The notes under the pieces were generated by a model. It did not search any database, was not told where the DNA came from, and saw nothing but the letters and a program-made list of their open reading frames with translations. Source: Diprion similis (lineage: Eukaryota; Arthropoda; Insecta; Hymenoptera; Diprionidae). Taken from it: a DNA stretch of 64,000 nucleotides. Of the stretch, positions 31,101-45,000 are shown piece by piece; the stretch's first letter is position 1; each line of letters begins with the position of its first letter. The position numbers were made by a program, and so were the translations under genes. The stretch covers positions 4,967,501 through 5,031,500 of the forward strand of contig NC_060106.1 in assembly GCF_021155765.1 (NCBI RefSeq), written 5' to 3'.

Positions 31101-34100
31101 TTTTTCTTCTCTGAGAAGCTGCCATTTTGTTGAAAATTATTATTTTATTTATTTCTCGATCAATTACAGGATAATACATTATGTTAACGAAATATTCTTG
31201 GTTCTTTCATTTTATATTATTCAGTCCAGAGATATCGTGCCGACTACAAGACGACTTTTTTCAGAGGTGCTCCCGGAGATCAGCCTAAAAGCAGTTTTCA
31301 AAATAATTATTTTTACAAATAAAAAACGCTGAAATACAGTTAAAAGTTACCATAACATGTGTACGAATTTTTACTTTAATAAATTAAAGAGTCGTCTGAA
31401 AAAAATTCTTAAAAATTCGCGATATCTAAATCAAAATATGTTTAGGGTTTAATTGAAGTTGAAGAAAAAATATTTAATTAAACATATAATGACACTAATT
31501 ATCGGCGCTATCTGGTAAATCCGAAGAAACTCTTATTTGTGTATGATCATAAAGATCGATTATTGCATCGATCAAACCTTACAAAGACTAATCAGCGTTC
31601 TTCTCTTCCGTTTGATCAATATTCTCGTATACAATCATTAGAAGTTTATATATAGCACAACCCTACGTGGGTGTGCGGAAACTTGGACGCTCATTCATAC
31701 GTAATTATGCGATTTGAATGCCGGGGTCTTCGCTGCAAAAATACGTTACACGTGCACTATAGAGTGACCGAGGTGTTCGAATTCCTTGCTGCCAATTCGT
31801 CGGCGATAAAAGTACGATTCACACAAGCAACCAAAACTCGCAACCGGTTGCGACAAAACATATATGCGATAGCTCTGCAATAACGACAGCAGGATCCAAT
31901 GGCATCGGCAAATTATAATCATCAGCATTTACATATATATATATATATATATATCTATAGATATATATATATATGTAAAACTTGTCGTGTGTTTAAGATA
32001 CGCGCACTAATTCCACCATTAGTAATTCGGGCACAACATTTTGAATAAACATCGTTCTACTTTTGTCACGGGTCTGATTGTGAGACAGTGACCATGAAAT
32101 TTTTTCATTCCGAAGGTGAACCAATTGAGAATGTGAAATTGGAATTTTGAATTCTTTAATAAAATTTTTGTAACTTTGATATGTGCACGGAAAGAAAAAT
32201 TGAATATATGGGCAACACTTTTTTGAAGTTAAATCCACAGCAATTGTGACCAGATTTACAAATCCACTAATATTAAGATTTACAAAACCAATAGTCAGAG
32301 TTACAATATGCTTAGATAGATCTACCACAATTCGTGTAGATTTGACTCGAAAAAAGTACTGTCTATACATATATTTACCACAGAAGACGCAAAATCTATA
32401 TTACATTTGTTTCGGTGTGAGGAAAACATTTTTGCGTCAGCCACTGTATGAGTTTTAATCAGTGATTATTGATTGCGAATTGTACAGGGAAACAATGAAC
32501 GATTAATCGTTCGGTCGTTTCGTTTTCCGCTTCTATGAGTCGTTTTACGTCATAGCAGGTTTGTCAATATGCCGTTTGTTCCATTGGTCTGTAACTACGT
32601 CAAGCAATGGCGGTGGTAATTCTTCTAAATGACACGTAGAGAAGCATTTGATATACGCAAAGGCGTCTGAGGATAGGCAGTAGATTAATAATTAAGGCCT
32701 TCATATTTTCGAAGCTATGCCCATCGCTGTAAACTTGTTGTTATTCTTGTTTTCCACAAATGTCTTAACGAAACAACATTACTGTTATCGAGTTTATTTC
32801 CTCCAGCTAAATTTCCACCGTGTTATAGGCATGATATTGTGATAACATTCATTGATTCCATCGAAAGATATAGTCGAGTATTTCGTTTCACTGTTTCTGT
32901 CGCAGTTCTGCATCCAAAACATCCTCATTACAAACTCATTGTCGTTTATTTTGTACAATGTGAAATTTATCGCTACTCTGCAATGATCCGTGAGCCTTAA
33001 TTTTTCTCACCTTCATATGTCTGGCCTCTTACGATAATCAAATATGGTTGTACATTCCAGTTCCTGTGATGTTAATTTTCAGTTATCGAACTTTTTTTTA
33101 TGCGGAATCAACGAGCGGTGTTTCGTATCTACTGGCCATCGGCCATAAAACAGTATTTTCAAATTCTAAGCAGCATACATTCGAATATTATACACCTTGA
33201 ATAGAGATTACTTATGTGATTCCTGAAATATTTTGATCGAACACAGTGATTATATTTTCGCGATATCATGAATATGGTTATAGATAATATTATAATTTCA
33301 AGATAGCCGCGCGATTCATTTAATTGCTTTTACCACTGTAAAAAAGCTATGGCGGAACATTTTATAATTCAAGCTTCGTTCTTAATCAAGGATTTTTTCT
33401 TCTTAACTATGAACGATTCTGTGTTGCAAAAAATTTAATCAACAGAATTCTTTCCGTAAACACTAAATACTTTTACTTGTAAATACTACCTTGTGATATG
33501 TATTTAATAAAGATAAACAGCCGTATAGATATGTTATTCAAATCCGTACACGACACTCACGATTCAACAGATCGTTGTAATTATCCGGGAAACTAATAGT
33601 TGTATAAAATTTTCTCCATCAACGTAATTACTATCGAACCCAACAGCGTAGAGTCGATCTAGGAAAAACTTCACTTCCTTCCGCGATCGACCTGCAACTT
33701 CCGGAGGTAAAAATATTCATACTACTGATATACCGAGAAATCGTATCATTTTTTATAACGATCGGAAGTTGGTAGCTACCGTTATGAAGATAAATAATAT
33801 ATCGAATACGTGAAGAGACTTATGTTTATAATATATGTACAGTAATGTCTTCCACTTCCGGCTACCTTGTTTTCTATCTAATTGTAAAACAAAATGCGAA
33901 TTCAATTCTATACAATTTATGTGACAATGACTCCAAATCTCTCACGTCACTCGCATTTTGTTTCCGACCAAAAACAAGTTGGCCGAAAGCTCAATGCATT
34001 AATGAACTTTACTAACAAGTACGTTAGAAAATCGCATTAAACTTTCGATACCAAACTGTACACTGCGGGTCAGACGTCAGTTGTGTTATTGTGCACATTT

Positions 34101-37100
34101 TTGATTAAACAAAACGTATGAATTGGTGGTTGAAAACCTGTCTGCAAAAAGTGTAAATTAAACTTTACACCTCCTTTTCGTATCAGCGCTTTCAAGAATG
34201 TCGAGGCCATGAAGAAGCCCCAACAAAAAAGGCCGGAATCATATTGGTCAATAAATCGTGTCGCACCGAGTTTCTCGACAGACCTTCCATTCGGAATTGT
34301 ATAACAGCAATGACACACGTGGGACGTAACACGACCTTCGGGTAGATCTGGATGCATGTGCGGGTGTGACAATCGATCGAAAGAATATTGAAGTACTTCA
34401 CCAGGGGAAAGTGGATACCCTAGTAACCCAGTATCGCCATTCTGCCAACGCCTTTGTCCATGCTATACATACTCGAGCATCGGCGAGCCTCTCTCTAATT
34501 GCGATCATCACGACCATCTAAGTTACGTAACGAATAAACCAACCATCGACCTTAGAAAAAGAAGGCTGACAGAACAAGCGATCGACTTAATCCTTACCGC
34601 TTTCCTTGGCAAAATGTCCATTTTCGATGTCGTTGGAAGGAGGATCGTCAAGAGATGTTTTCGTTCTCGTATAAGCCTTGTGGATGTTGAATCTATATAT
34701 AATGGAACTGTTGTTGACTCCATCGGTCTATAAACTGAATCGAATCTCATGAACTTCGAAAAGAACTTGGATCCTGTCGATGGAAGATCGACCTCGTTTC
34801 CTTACGAGGTGCAGGACACTTCGGAACTTCTTCGGATGCAATTATCGTAGCGTCTTACAGTCTGCGATGGTATAACAGCGTCCGAGTTGCGTCAGTGCTG
34901 AGTGACTGTTGCCTGCACAACTAAATTGTGTAACAGAAGGGAAAGCGTCAGTTTGTCCATCTTGACCACCGACTCTGGTCTTCATATCTTCACATGCTTC
35001 TTGTTGTACCGTCGTCGTTGACTCCACGATGCACGATTCAAAGCTTAACAACTCGGGGACGTGACGAGATCCAACTCATTGGAAGATGGAACAATATAAC
35101 AGTACAACAATCATTCGATCCCCTGATTCGGACTCTCTGGAAAATCAATCTATTCGGTTCCGTATTGCTTAGCTGGATACTGACAAAAATGAAATTCATG
35201 AGAATGATTGAGGATTTTCCAGAGTGTGAAAATGCAAATAACGTGCGGTACTCGCTGATTTTGTTTATCCGAATATTGTTATGAATCTACGCCTAAATAC
35301 GAGTTCTTTTTTATTTTGACTATTTATCGCACAAGGTTCAATTCGTTATCGACGAGAATTTTATCTCCTTGTATAGTTTTTATTAATCGTTGGACGTTGA
35401 TCATCTATTTTGTATCTACATTCTTCGCACGAAATCTCAAGATGTTGAACGAAAAGTGAGGAAGCTTCCTATACATGCAGGAAATCTGAAAATTAACCTT
35501 TGTTTAACGACACGTTGAAGTCTCACCTGTTAGTTTATAATTGTGCATTTGCACACCATAATTCACGATCAGTTATATACCGTACATCGTTTATTGTCAA
35601 CGATCTACTGTACAGACGTATAGCATATAACTACTGACTTGAGTCATGCCAACAACACTTGTTAATTCAATACGGAAGTTCAACAGCTGAATTCAAGGAC
35701 ATTGAACATGCATTTTAAAGAACAATACGCACAGGCTCGAATTATTCTCTTGTATAAAATTCGATTCAACTACCAAATATCGGTAAATTACTCGAAACAT
35801 AAGTTCATTAACTGCAGGCTCTGTAGTGCGTGTAAGATTTCTGTGAAACACCACTTTTAATATTCAGTAGTTGGTATCTGAAAAATAATTCTTATCTGCA
35901 CTTGGAGTCTATCAAAATTCAACCAATTTAACTGCGAAAGCAAACGCCAATAAATTCGGTTAAAGTATCTTGAACCAACCTGATAGGATTCGCAGTGGAT
36001 CCCCTATTTCTGTAAAAGTACCCAATTTTTTTATTCTCGTTGAAGCACCCTAAAACTAAAAGTTTCGTCGAAATGTACTTCAAGACAGTCAATTTCCCCG
36101 TAAAACCGCTCTATTTTTCCCAGTGGACTGAAAAATTCAATTTAATGCTTGGAAACAATTTTTATACGTCTATCTTAAGATGGGATGAAAAACAAATGCA
36201 TTGAATGCTAAATCTCTCTTATATTTCACAAAGCCATAATTATTACAGTCGTTTTCTGTGGAATACATGCGCTCATCCCAAATTATTTTGTTCCTATATT
36301 TAGATGGAAATATGAAGATTGTTACAAAACATCAAATTCATTTTTCGGTACACTCTAGCTTATGATGATAGTAAATAATTGAAAAACATGAAAAATCTCA
36401 ACATTTTTTACATTAAACAATTCAATCGCTCTTCGGCACGTGTTTGTATTATCCGAAAATTTTTATGTATTCAAAGGGGATTTTTTTTTCTCTATAATAT
36501 CAACATGTTTCTGGAATGCAATCAAAAAAATTCCAAATCAACCAAAATAACGGAGACTCTAATGTGTATCTAATTTTGTTCTATTTAATCAGTACTATGA
36601 AAACATATTGGATCCTAAAATTAGCTGGCATGAATCTTTTGAAGCCTGCAACCATTAGGAAAAAAAGCAACTGTAAACGCTTTGTTTAATCTTTTTTTGT
36701 TTTTTAATTTATAATACTTGTTTGCTACCAAAAAAGTGTTGTTACGCTGGATGAATAAGAGGTGTGGAAATTACCGATTCTTAATCTTTGAATCGTGAAC
36801 AAACAACCGCTCTCCATCAGACCTACCAGTCACTCTTAATTACGGCGGATGTTTTCAAAGTCCAGCGTGAATCAATCGTGTATAAATGAAAGATGGACGC
36901 ACGTATGCGCGGAAAAAAATTACTCACTACAATCTGGATATTTCAGGATATTATGGATTTTATTCAGGATTTTTGTGTCTAGTGAGGAAGAGCGACAGGA
37001 AAGTGCGTGTTCAAAGTCCAGAAGAACAAACGACGCTTGAAAATAGACGAATAGATCGCCTATTTATAAAATGCAAGACACACGCATATATCGGACTAAC

Positions 37101-40100
37101 AAATGGAGAATAATTTTGTTTTTGTTTTTCATTCCCAAGGAAGGTAATTTAACATTATTACTTTAATACTGCACGGAAGATACTCAGAGTCCGTTCTGAG
37201 AATGATTACCCTGCTATTATATCCGTTGGGAAGACATCAAGTATACAAATGTCAAGCATATGACTAGGATTTTAAATTTCATCATTCGGTATTTGTTTAT
37301 GTATAATATATACGCATGCTTTTGGTTCTCTGGTCTGCCATAGAGCGAGCCCAACAAGCTAGAGAAGAGCACACAAAATTGGTTCTTATCATTGTTGTTC
37401 TATCTTGATAATCTATTTGATACTTGACGGAGGGCAAAAACGAGGTTTATAAAACATTTCTGGAATACTTAAGAGGCTCTGTATAAGAAAAAGTTACTTT
37501 ACAAGTAAAACAAGCTGTAATAAAGTCGTGCATGTATAATACGATGTGTTCTTAGGAATATATACTTCAGACATGCGTAGGTGAAATATATAAACAATAT
37601 TTCAGGAAATTTAGTCGCAGCATAATCACAGCTATTATATTTCATGCCGAATAACATGTGTATTTTTTTTTTACTTCCTGATCCATTACTTATTCAACGA
37701 TTTTTGTCGCATGATAATATTAAACAGGATAAGCGAAAACGCGACTGTCGTGATTTGCATTTTTTAGGAACGATGACGCGTGTCTGATTACTCTTCTTTT
37801 TCCTGCTAACGTGACCGTGTGTCTCAGGTCTCACACAATAACCCTGTGACTGTGACTTGAAAAAATCGGAATAGATTTTTAATCACCTTGTCACATCATT
37901 CCACTCGTCCATTTTGTTATGTAACATATTTTTCTCGCATAGATTTTACCACCATACCGAAATAACTCAACTTAAACCTACTTTACCTACGTCTGCTACG
38001 TCACCGATTTTTCCGGCGATCGTGAATTAAGTGAAGTGAAAATCTGTGAACTTAAACCTGATAGGTTGCTTGGCGTGAATTTCACTCCAAAACATTTTTC
38101 AAACTCCTCCTAGAGTTTCTTAGGAAATGGGCCTCGTGGTGCCATTTTTCATGCGAAAGATGGACCTCTTTTTCAACATTTTTGGGGTTTTGTTTAATTT
38201 TACCGATATTTTACAATATTTAAACAATCAATTTTGGTTAGGAAAACTGAGAGAGCTTTTTCTGCGGTCATTAAACGAAACCTAAATTTTGTTAAAATTC
38301 TTAGAACTCTTTTTTGATACAATATATCGCGTTTGGGGTCAATCTGACCCAATGTGACAGTTGTGCTATTCTACTGAAGTGTCAGCTACTAAAATTAAAT
38401 TACATTGCGGTGATCATAGGTTAGGTTTTTCATTTTTGGACGTGGAAATCACGCATGACAAACGTGATTTGCTCCGAAACTAAATAGCAGAAGAAAAAAC
38501 CCGAACACAAAATGAATCAAGGAACTCAAAGAGCGGTCAAATTCAGATCTTCCACAAGCGTGTGACATTTTATGCATCGTCACGGGTATAGATCAGACTT
38601 CTACGAAATCATTAATTAATTTCCAAGACTCATTCACTCTCAGCGTTGGCCAATGGCTGATGTGACGTCAAAAAGCCTCGCGCATTTCCGAGATAACGAG
38701 TCTGGTGTGAAATCAGACGAGATGTTTAGAAGTACGGAAGTTTTGCTTTTTTCTTGTGAAACGTAGAGTGCTTTGCCCATTTTTGACGCTGCAATGAGCC
38801 TTCATACTCGTGTATTATAAACACCATATGATGTGTGGGATGGCAGTGAAAAAACATTTTGTAAGATGCAATTAAATATTTCTGCCGCTGGTTAATTGCC
38901 TGAAATTCTCCGCCTCTGACTGTACATCGAGATGCACATTTGAGTATCGTAATGTCCGTAATCAGCATACGTATCCTTTACAGAAGTTTGCTACGTGCGA
39001 ATTCCTCTGCTAAATGTCTTTGTCTCCTGGATGCATGAATCATCATAATCGATGATTGTATAGAAAAATTTCTGAAACTGAAAGTTTTTTTATATATACT
39101 CGTGAACAAGCTTAATTTATGTGAAACTCGTCGGTGCATTAACCCTTCAACGACTAAACAGACAAAGATTATCAAATTCTATTGAACATATTTCAGATTC
39201 TACACCACGCACTCGATTTTACCGAATAGATTTTTCCTGTTCAATTGCTGAAGCTAACTCTTAACAAAAAAAGCTTTTCTTTTGTAAACAGATAGCTGTA
39301 AAGGAGTATTCATCTCTGAATTGGAGAAGAGCTAAACCACAAATTAACTATCATGTAATTATGGTTTAAACTTATGTTCCGAAGACTCAAATGTTTTTTC
39401 CACACGGTCGAGTCATTACTCTTCGCATCTTAAAATACTTTTCCGCATATTTTTTTCTCAACAGCTAAGCAGAAATATATCCTTACATTTTAGTAAGTAA
39501 TTTAACTAGTAAGTATGTAACTTTCCAAATTCGCATCAAATATCATTTTTCGTATCTAAGAAAACCGTAAAATCCTACAACCATTGAAAGTTGAAGTTTA
39601 GACTTAGGTAGGTACACGTGGGGCGTAAAGTATCACTTTGCGGCCGTAAAACATGACTGAAAAGGCCTACTTTACGCACACTCGATCGAAAGAGTTATTA
39701 TATTTATGCATATGCGCAGGTGAAACACCCGGTCAAGTTGTCTTATTAGGATTACGAGTACAGTAATTAGTATGAGATTTTGACGTCATAAAGTCGAGTG
39801 CTTACGCACGCTTCGCGGCATAAAACGCTGCAGGGTCGAAAGTATGATACGTGTAGATAGGTACTTATGTATGGGTACAAGGTATAAGTGTTATGCACAT
39901 TGTGCGATGAAGTCGCATTAACGGTTGAGCATCTGAACCGAGAACCTGTTGATCGCAGTGTTTTGTCTTTGCAATTTTTTTGCTCCGATCCATTACATTG
40001 CAAAATAATATAAACCTGTTTTCCCCTTTCTACGTCTCCATGCATATGCGATCGTCGAGAACGTTTTTTCTTTCCTTGCCTTTTTTCTTCAATAGAATAG

Positions 40101-42017
40101 AATTGCAAAGTCGTTCGTCGAGTCTGCCACGTATAATAAATAATATTAAACCATCGTTGCGGCTACATTTCTTACGCACAAATTACGTGCAATTTATTCA
40201 TACCAAACATTCGTCGAAGGAATTTGTATTTTCTATATCACGCTTTATTCGAGGATTGTATTTGTTAAAAGCGTGCAGCCTGCTAGTCACGATAATCAAA
40301 CACGCGAGTATTAGTAACTGCATAACCCGCGTAAACAAATCTCTATACATACGAATAAAACGGTGATTTCAACGACTGGGTAAAAGAGTCAGACGAGCAT
40401 TGATTCACCGGTTACACGTTATACGATCCAAAAAAAAAAACCATTTTCCATTCGGTATAGATCATTTAGCCTCTGTGTAATTTAAGTATGACGATGCAAC
40501 TCTACGATTTATTTGACGCTTTATTAAACATGGATTTAGTGTGAAATATTAGTATAATTCGATATTATATTGTTTCTTTAATATCTACTGAAGTTTTCAA
40601 TGCATTGTATAGTAAAATAATTGAGTATAATGTACCGATAATTATAATTAATTAAAGGAACTGAGCATATCGACTGAGCAGGACTTGTGCAAATTGCTAA
40701 AATCCATTTTTCGTCTTGAAAAATGTTGCTTTTTAAATTTAAACAGCACAAGTACCGTTGCAGTCTCTCCGCGAATCTGCAGACCTAAACGTATATTCTG
40801 CACGTTCACCTCTGTTTCGTACCGAAGCGGAATATAAAGTAGGTATAAAATCAAGGCTGGATGAATTTCTTCAATCAGGTTCTTTTGGTAAAATATACTT
40901 CGTAAAGTAAAGTTCACAATTTACTTTTAGAACGAGTGAAAAACGACTGTGTGCAGACTAAAATCTGCTGCAATTCGGGTAAGAAAAAAACAAAAAACAA
41001 ACACATACAGTAGACATGTTTTCACCAAAAACTTTAACGATTCCCTCTTTACCCGCGATTTTGCGTAAGAAATACTCTTTCTTTTCTCTCTGCAAAGTCA
41101 CTTCCAAGATGATAACGAAAGAAGTTTATCAAGCTAAAGAGAATTTTTCATTTAAAAATCTATTCACCGGATGCAAAACATCCAAGAACGTAAAAATGAA
41201 AATTTATTTTCTCGCTAAACTGAAACGACTATAATACTTTTCCAATATCGCATCGTCGCACAGACAATAGGTGCAAGCATCGATGATATTTACAAATAAT
41301 TATGAAACTGAATTCGAACCACCTACACACCTGCACAGTAACATCGACGTACAGTCACTCGTGAATAAGGCACTCGAATATGTAAGCACAATCGATATAT
41401 AACAAGTCGGGTAACAGGTAGAAGAAACCCGCGTAATCCGTAAGGGTGGGAGACTTTGCAGGGGGCAAAAGTCGCGAGATGGAAAGAGTGGGGGGGGGGG
41501 GGGAGGAGAGGAGAATTAGAGAGAGGGAAGAGTGATAGAACCGTATGTTGGGGAGGGGAGGGGGAGGGGGGGGGGGAGATTTGCACTGAGCGACGACTGC
41601 GGACTTTGCGAGCCAGTCTGCTCCAGGACTCGAACACGAAAGTTGTGGAAGGGTCGATTGCGCGGTGAATACGAACGGTGGTCAAATCGTCGGTCAATCG
41701 AATCCGAGACCTACCAGTCAATCCATCGATCCATCCATCAATTCGTCGGTCAGTCAATAATTGATTAAATCGAAATTTTGTGATCGATATCAGTATACAT
41801 GAACGATCTGTGATACTGATCGATTTGTTTGTTTTTTTTTTTTTTTTTTTTTGTTTTTGTTTTTTTTATACGCATATATCGATCGAAGGTGGAACGTTGA
41901 CCGGTTCTTTGTTCGCGGAATGTGTGCGGTTGTGTGAAATTTGCCACATGCGCGGTGCATGTACACTATTATTATATATATATACACACATATATCTATA
42001 TATATATATGTACATAG

Positions 42018-42048
<31 letters not shown>

Positions 42049-45000
42049 AAAAATATAAATTGACACACATGTGCGTGGATGCATGCATGCAGTGTACGTA
42101 AAATATACATGGTGCGTTTTATATCCTGGATTATTATCGTTGTTATTATTATAATACGTACAAGTTTATGTAATATGGCGAAATTTGCAGTTTGTTAATT
42201 TTTTTTTTTTACTCATTCTTGTGCCGTTTTTTTTTTTTTTTATTTCTTTCATCGCACAACGATTACGTCGTTGCGTAATTTCACTTTGACGTCTTTGTGA
42301 TTTGTTGTTCCTTTTTTTTTTTTTTTTTTTCATCTTCTTCGTCTCTTGCTTTAATACACTTTTTGATACTAGCTTCTGGTTTTTTTTTTTTTTTTCTACC
42401 GCGTTGTACGTGATTTGTGTTAGAATTAATTGTCTATTCGTACCTCTTTATTGCATATGTATAATATAGGCGCGTGTTAGATACGTACGTTTTGCATACA
42501 AATGATTTTGAACGATTAAAGCGATATAAACGTTGTCGAATTTCTGCGGCGTAAAATAAACAATATGTATACAATTTTTTTTTATTAAATTCTTAGCACA
42601 CTCCGGTATAATTTTTATTTTTTCTTCCTCTTCTTCTTCTTCTTCTTCTTTACTTAAATTTTTCGTAAACCTGTTATGAACGTATAATATATTCTTGTGC
42701 CGTAGACGGTTTCTTACGTAAATGATTATTTATTACACGGGACGATGTGTGCATGAAACGGATTAATGTTTTGCAAACATTCACAAATGTTCACAATAAT
42801 ATATAAACATCGTTTAAAAGTATAAACTTAATTGGAATAAATACAACAAAAACAACAACAATAATAATAATAACAACAACAACAACAGAAACAATCATAA
42901 AAATAACATATAACAATATCGAAATTGATAAACATAAACCTTATCATCAATTACGTTTTAATGTATAATATCGCGTTGCAATTTCAACATGTAATATTAA
43001 AACTTTGAGTAAAAATTATGCTGACGATTGAGATATTAAACTATAAATTATAAGATTTAAGGACATTATACAGCTTTTATACGTACATAGGAAGGGCGCA
43101 TAATCAAGAATTTGTGAAATTTGCCGATAGTTGCTCGTATATTTAATAAGGTTTGAATTATTTTAAAATGAAATGTGACTTGTTAATTACAGTAAAATAA
43201 TCGTTGATGTAACTTGTAGACGATTCCATATACCTGCGTTATATTCATGATAAGAAAAAAAACCGCAAGACTTTGGCTCGCAATATCGTCAGCAACCAGT
43301 TCTTTAATCAATTAAATATTAATCGTCTCGTCGGCATGGAAGGGATCTTTAATCTTAAAATAGAGAACTGCAGGAAAAGAAGGGGAGAAAAAAAATTCTC
43401 TTTGCGCGAATTTTATCCCATATATTGAAAGAAAGAAAGATTTTATCGCGTCTAATTTAATCAACGCCTTTGATTATAATCGTGGTACTTGGTTTCTAAT
43501 CGCTGAACATGCGAGTTTTTACCCAAGAATATACGAGCTTAGTTCGTTGGGTGAAATTAAAGAGATTTGATCTAAGGTTTCACTATACGTCTCTCGAAGT
43601 GTCTTGAATAATTTCTTGAAGAAATCTGTTCCCGAGATGAAATTCCTGCGACGCGTATGTGTGTTTATACATATACTTATGCGTATTAGTGAATAGAGAT
43701 ATACTTTCTATGCATAAAAGACAGACACAAAAGAACTTGAAAAGCGATACTTTTGTCCTGCCAGTACGAATCGTTGTACGTGTACGTTTATTTGATCGTT
43801 TAAAAATAAATTATAGCTACCATTTTGTTTGGGAAATATTCAAGTATAAGTTTTCCGCTTTTTTCAACGAAAAATAACGCCAGATTGTATTTAATATCGT
43901 GCCAAGACTAATTTTTATTACGAAGGCGTACGGTTACGTTTTATTTTTTTTTTTTCTTTAAATTTTCCTTGATCATTTGACATTTAGGAATCTCACGGAT
44001 TTATTTTACGAATACACACGAGACTCTGCGTCTGCTGTATACACATTTATTATTATATTTATAATTATTATGAACGTTTTAGGTATGCTAATGTAATAAA
44101 TGGAAGTTTTTAACCAGCTGCCATGTGTGAAATAACAATTTATTACGACGATATGTGGAATTTTGATAATTCGGTTTTAGTAAGAACGAGGAAAATACTA
44201 TTAACTATACACAATTACTGACAATATTTATTTATTTATTTATTTATTTCTCGTTTTCCTCCCAGGCAAAACTCGTCATTGCTTTTGAAATTCATGGCTG
44301 TCAATGAAATTAATTGATTCATTTTTTTCCACACTCGTATTAAGCAATTATAAATTCACCAAGGCTGACACGTATATAGTTACTCGCGATAGTAGGTGTA
44401 GTGAGAAAAATCCGCAGAATGGAAAAAAAACACGAAATTCATTTCGCAACGATAATCGGTAATATTCCATCGACGTGGATCATGGCACTGAAGGTAATAA
44501 CGTCGACCTTATTAGGTACACTAGGGTTCCGTACCTCAAAACAAAAAAACAGGGAAGAGGTAGTGGGGGCAAAATGGGATACCCTTAAAAAGTTATAAAG
44601 AAATTTTTTTTTTCAAAATATTTTTTAAACAGTCAAAAATGAGTCCTCAAAAACTAAATATTTCCTTAAGTATCCCGTTTTGTCCCCCCCCCTCCCCCAA
44701 TTAAGTTTGAGTGCAGGAAAAAAATTTTGTGTGATTTCAATTTAACGAATTGTTTTTCAAGGAACTCTGTATAGAATAACATTCGAATGGGTGTTTATTA
44801 TATTATTTCAATTTCCAAAGAAAATCGCTTTACTAATTAGAGTGTTACATCAATTTTATTCATTATATTCCGATGCGTCTTGTCTTCGTTGAAAATGAAC
44901 CTAGGTTATTAGACGACTCTAAATACGATCGACGTTTCGTATCGTAATCGATTCTAAGTACCTTTGGGTCAGAGAGCCGCGACCGTTGTCGATCGTTGTA

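Noticed and set aside
34070..34401. Two overlapping minus-strand frames of 69 and 100 codons
   Set aside because: Different frames of the same DNA with no recognisable domain; no evidence for a real exon.
39767..40366. Overlapping plus and minus open frames of 113-128 codons
   Set aside because: Neither shows a known motif, signal peptide or splice pattern; length is within chance for a 30-kb intron.
41313..41400. GGTTCGAATTC on the minus strand, like a tRNA B box
   Set aside because: No matching A box, anticodon arm or acceptor stem could be placed around it.
41323..41757. 144-codon minus-strand frame with Pro/Ser-rich segment
   Set aside because: The Pro-rich segment is the complement of the G-rich low-complexity block; no domain or conserved motif.
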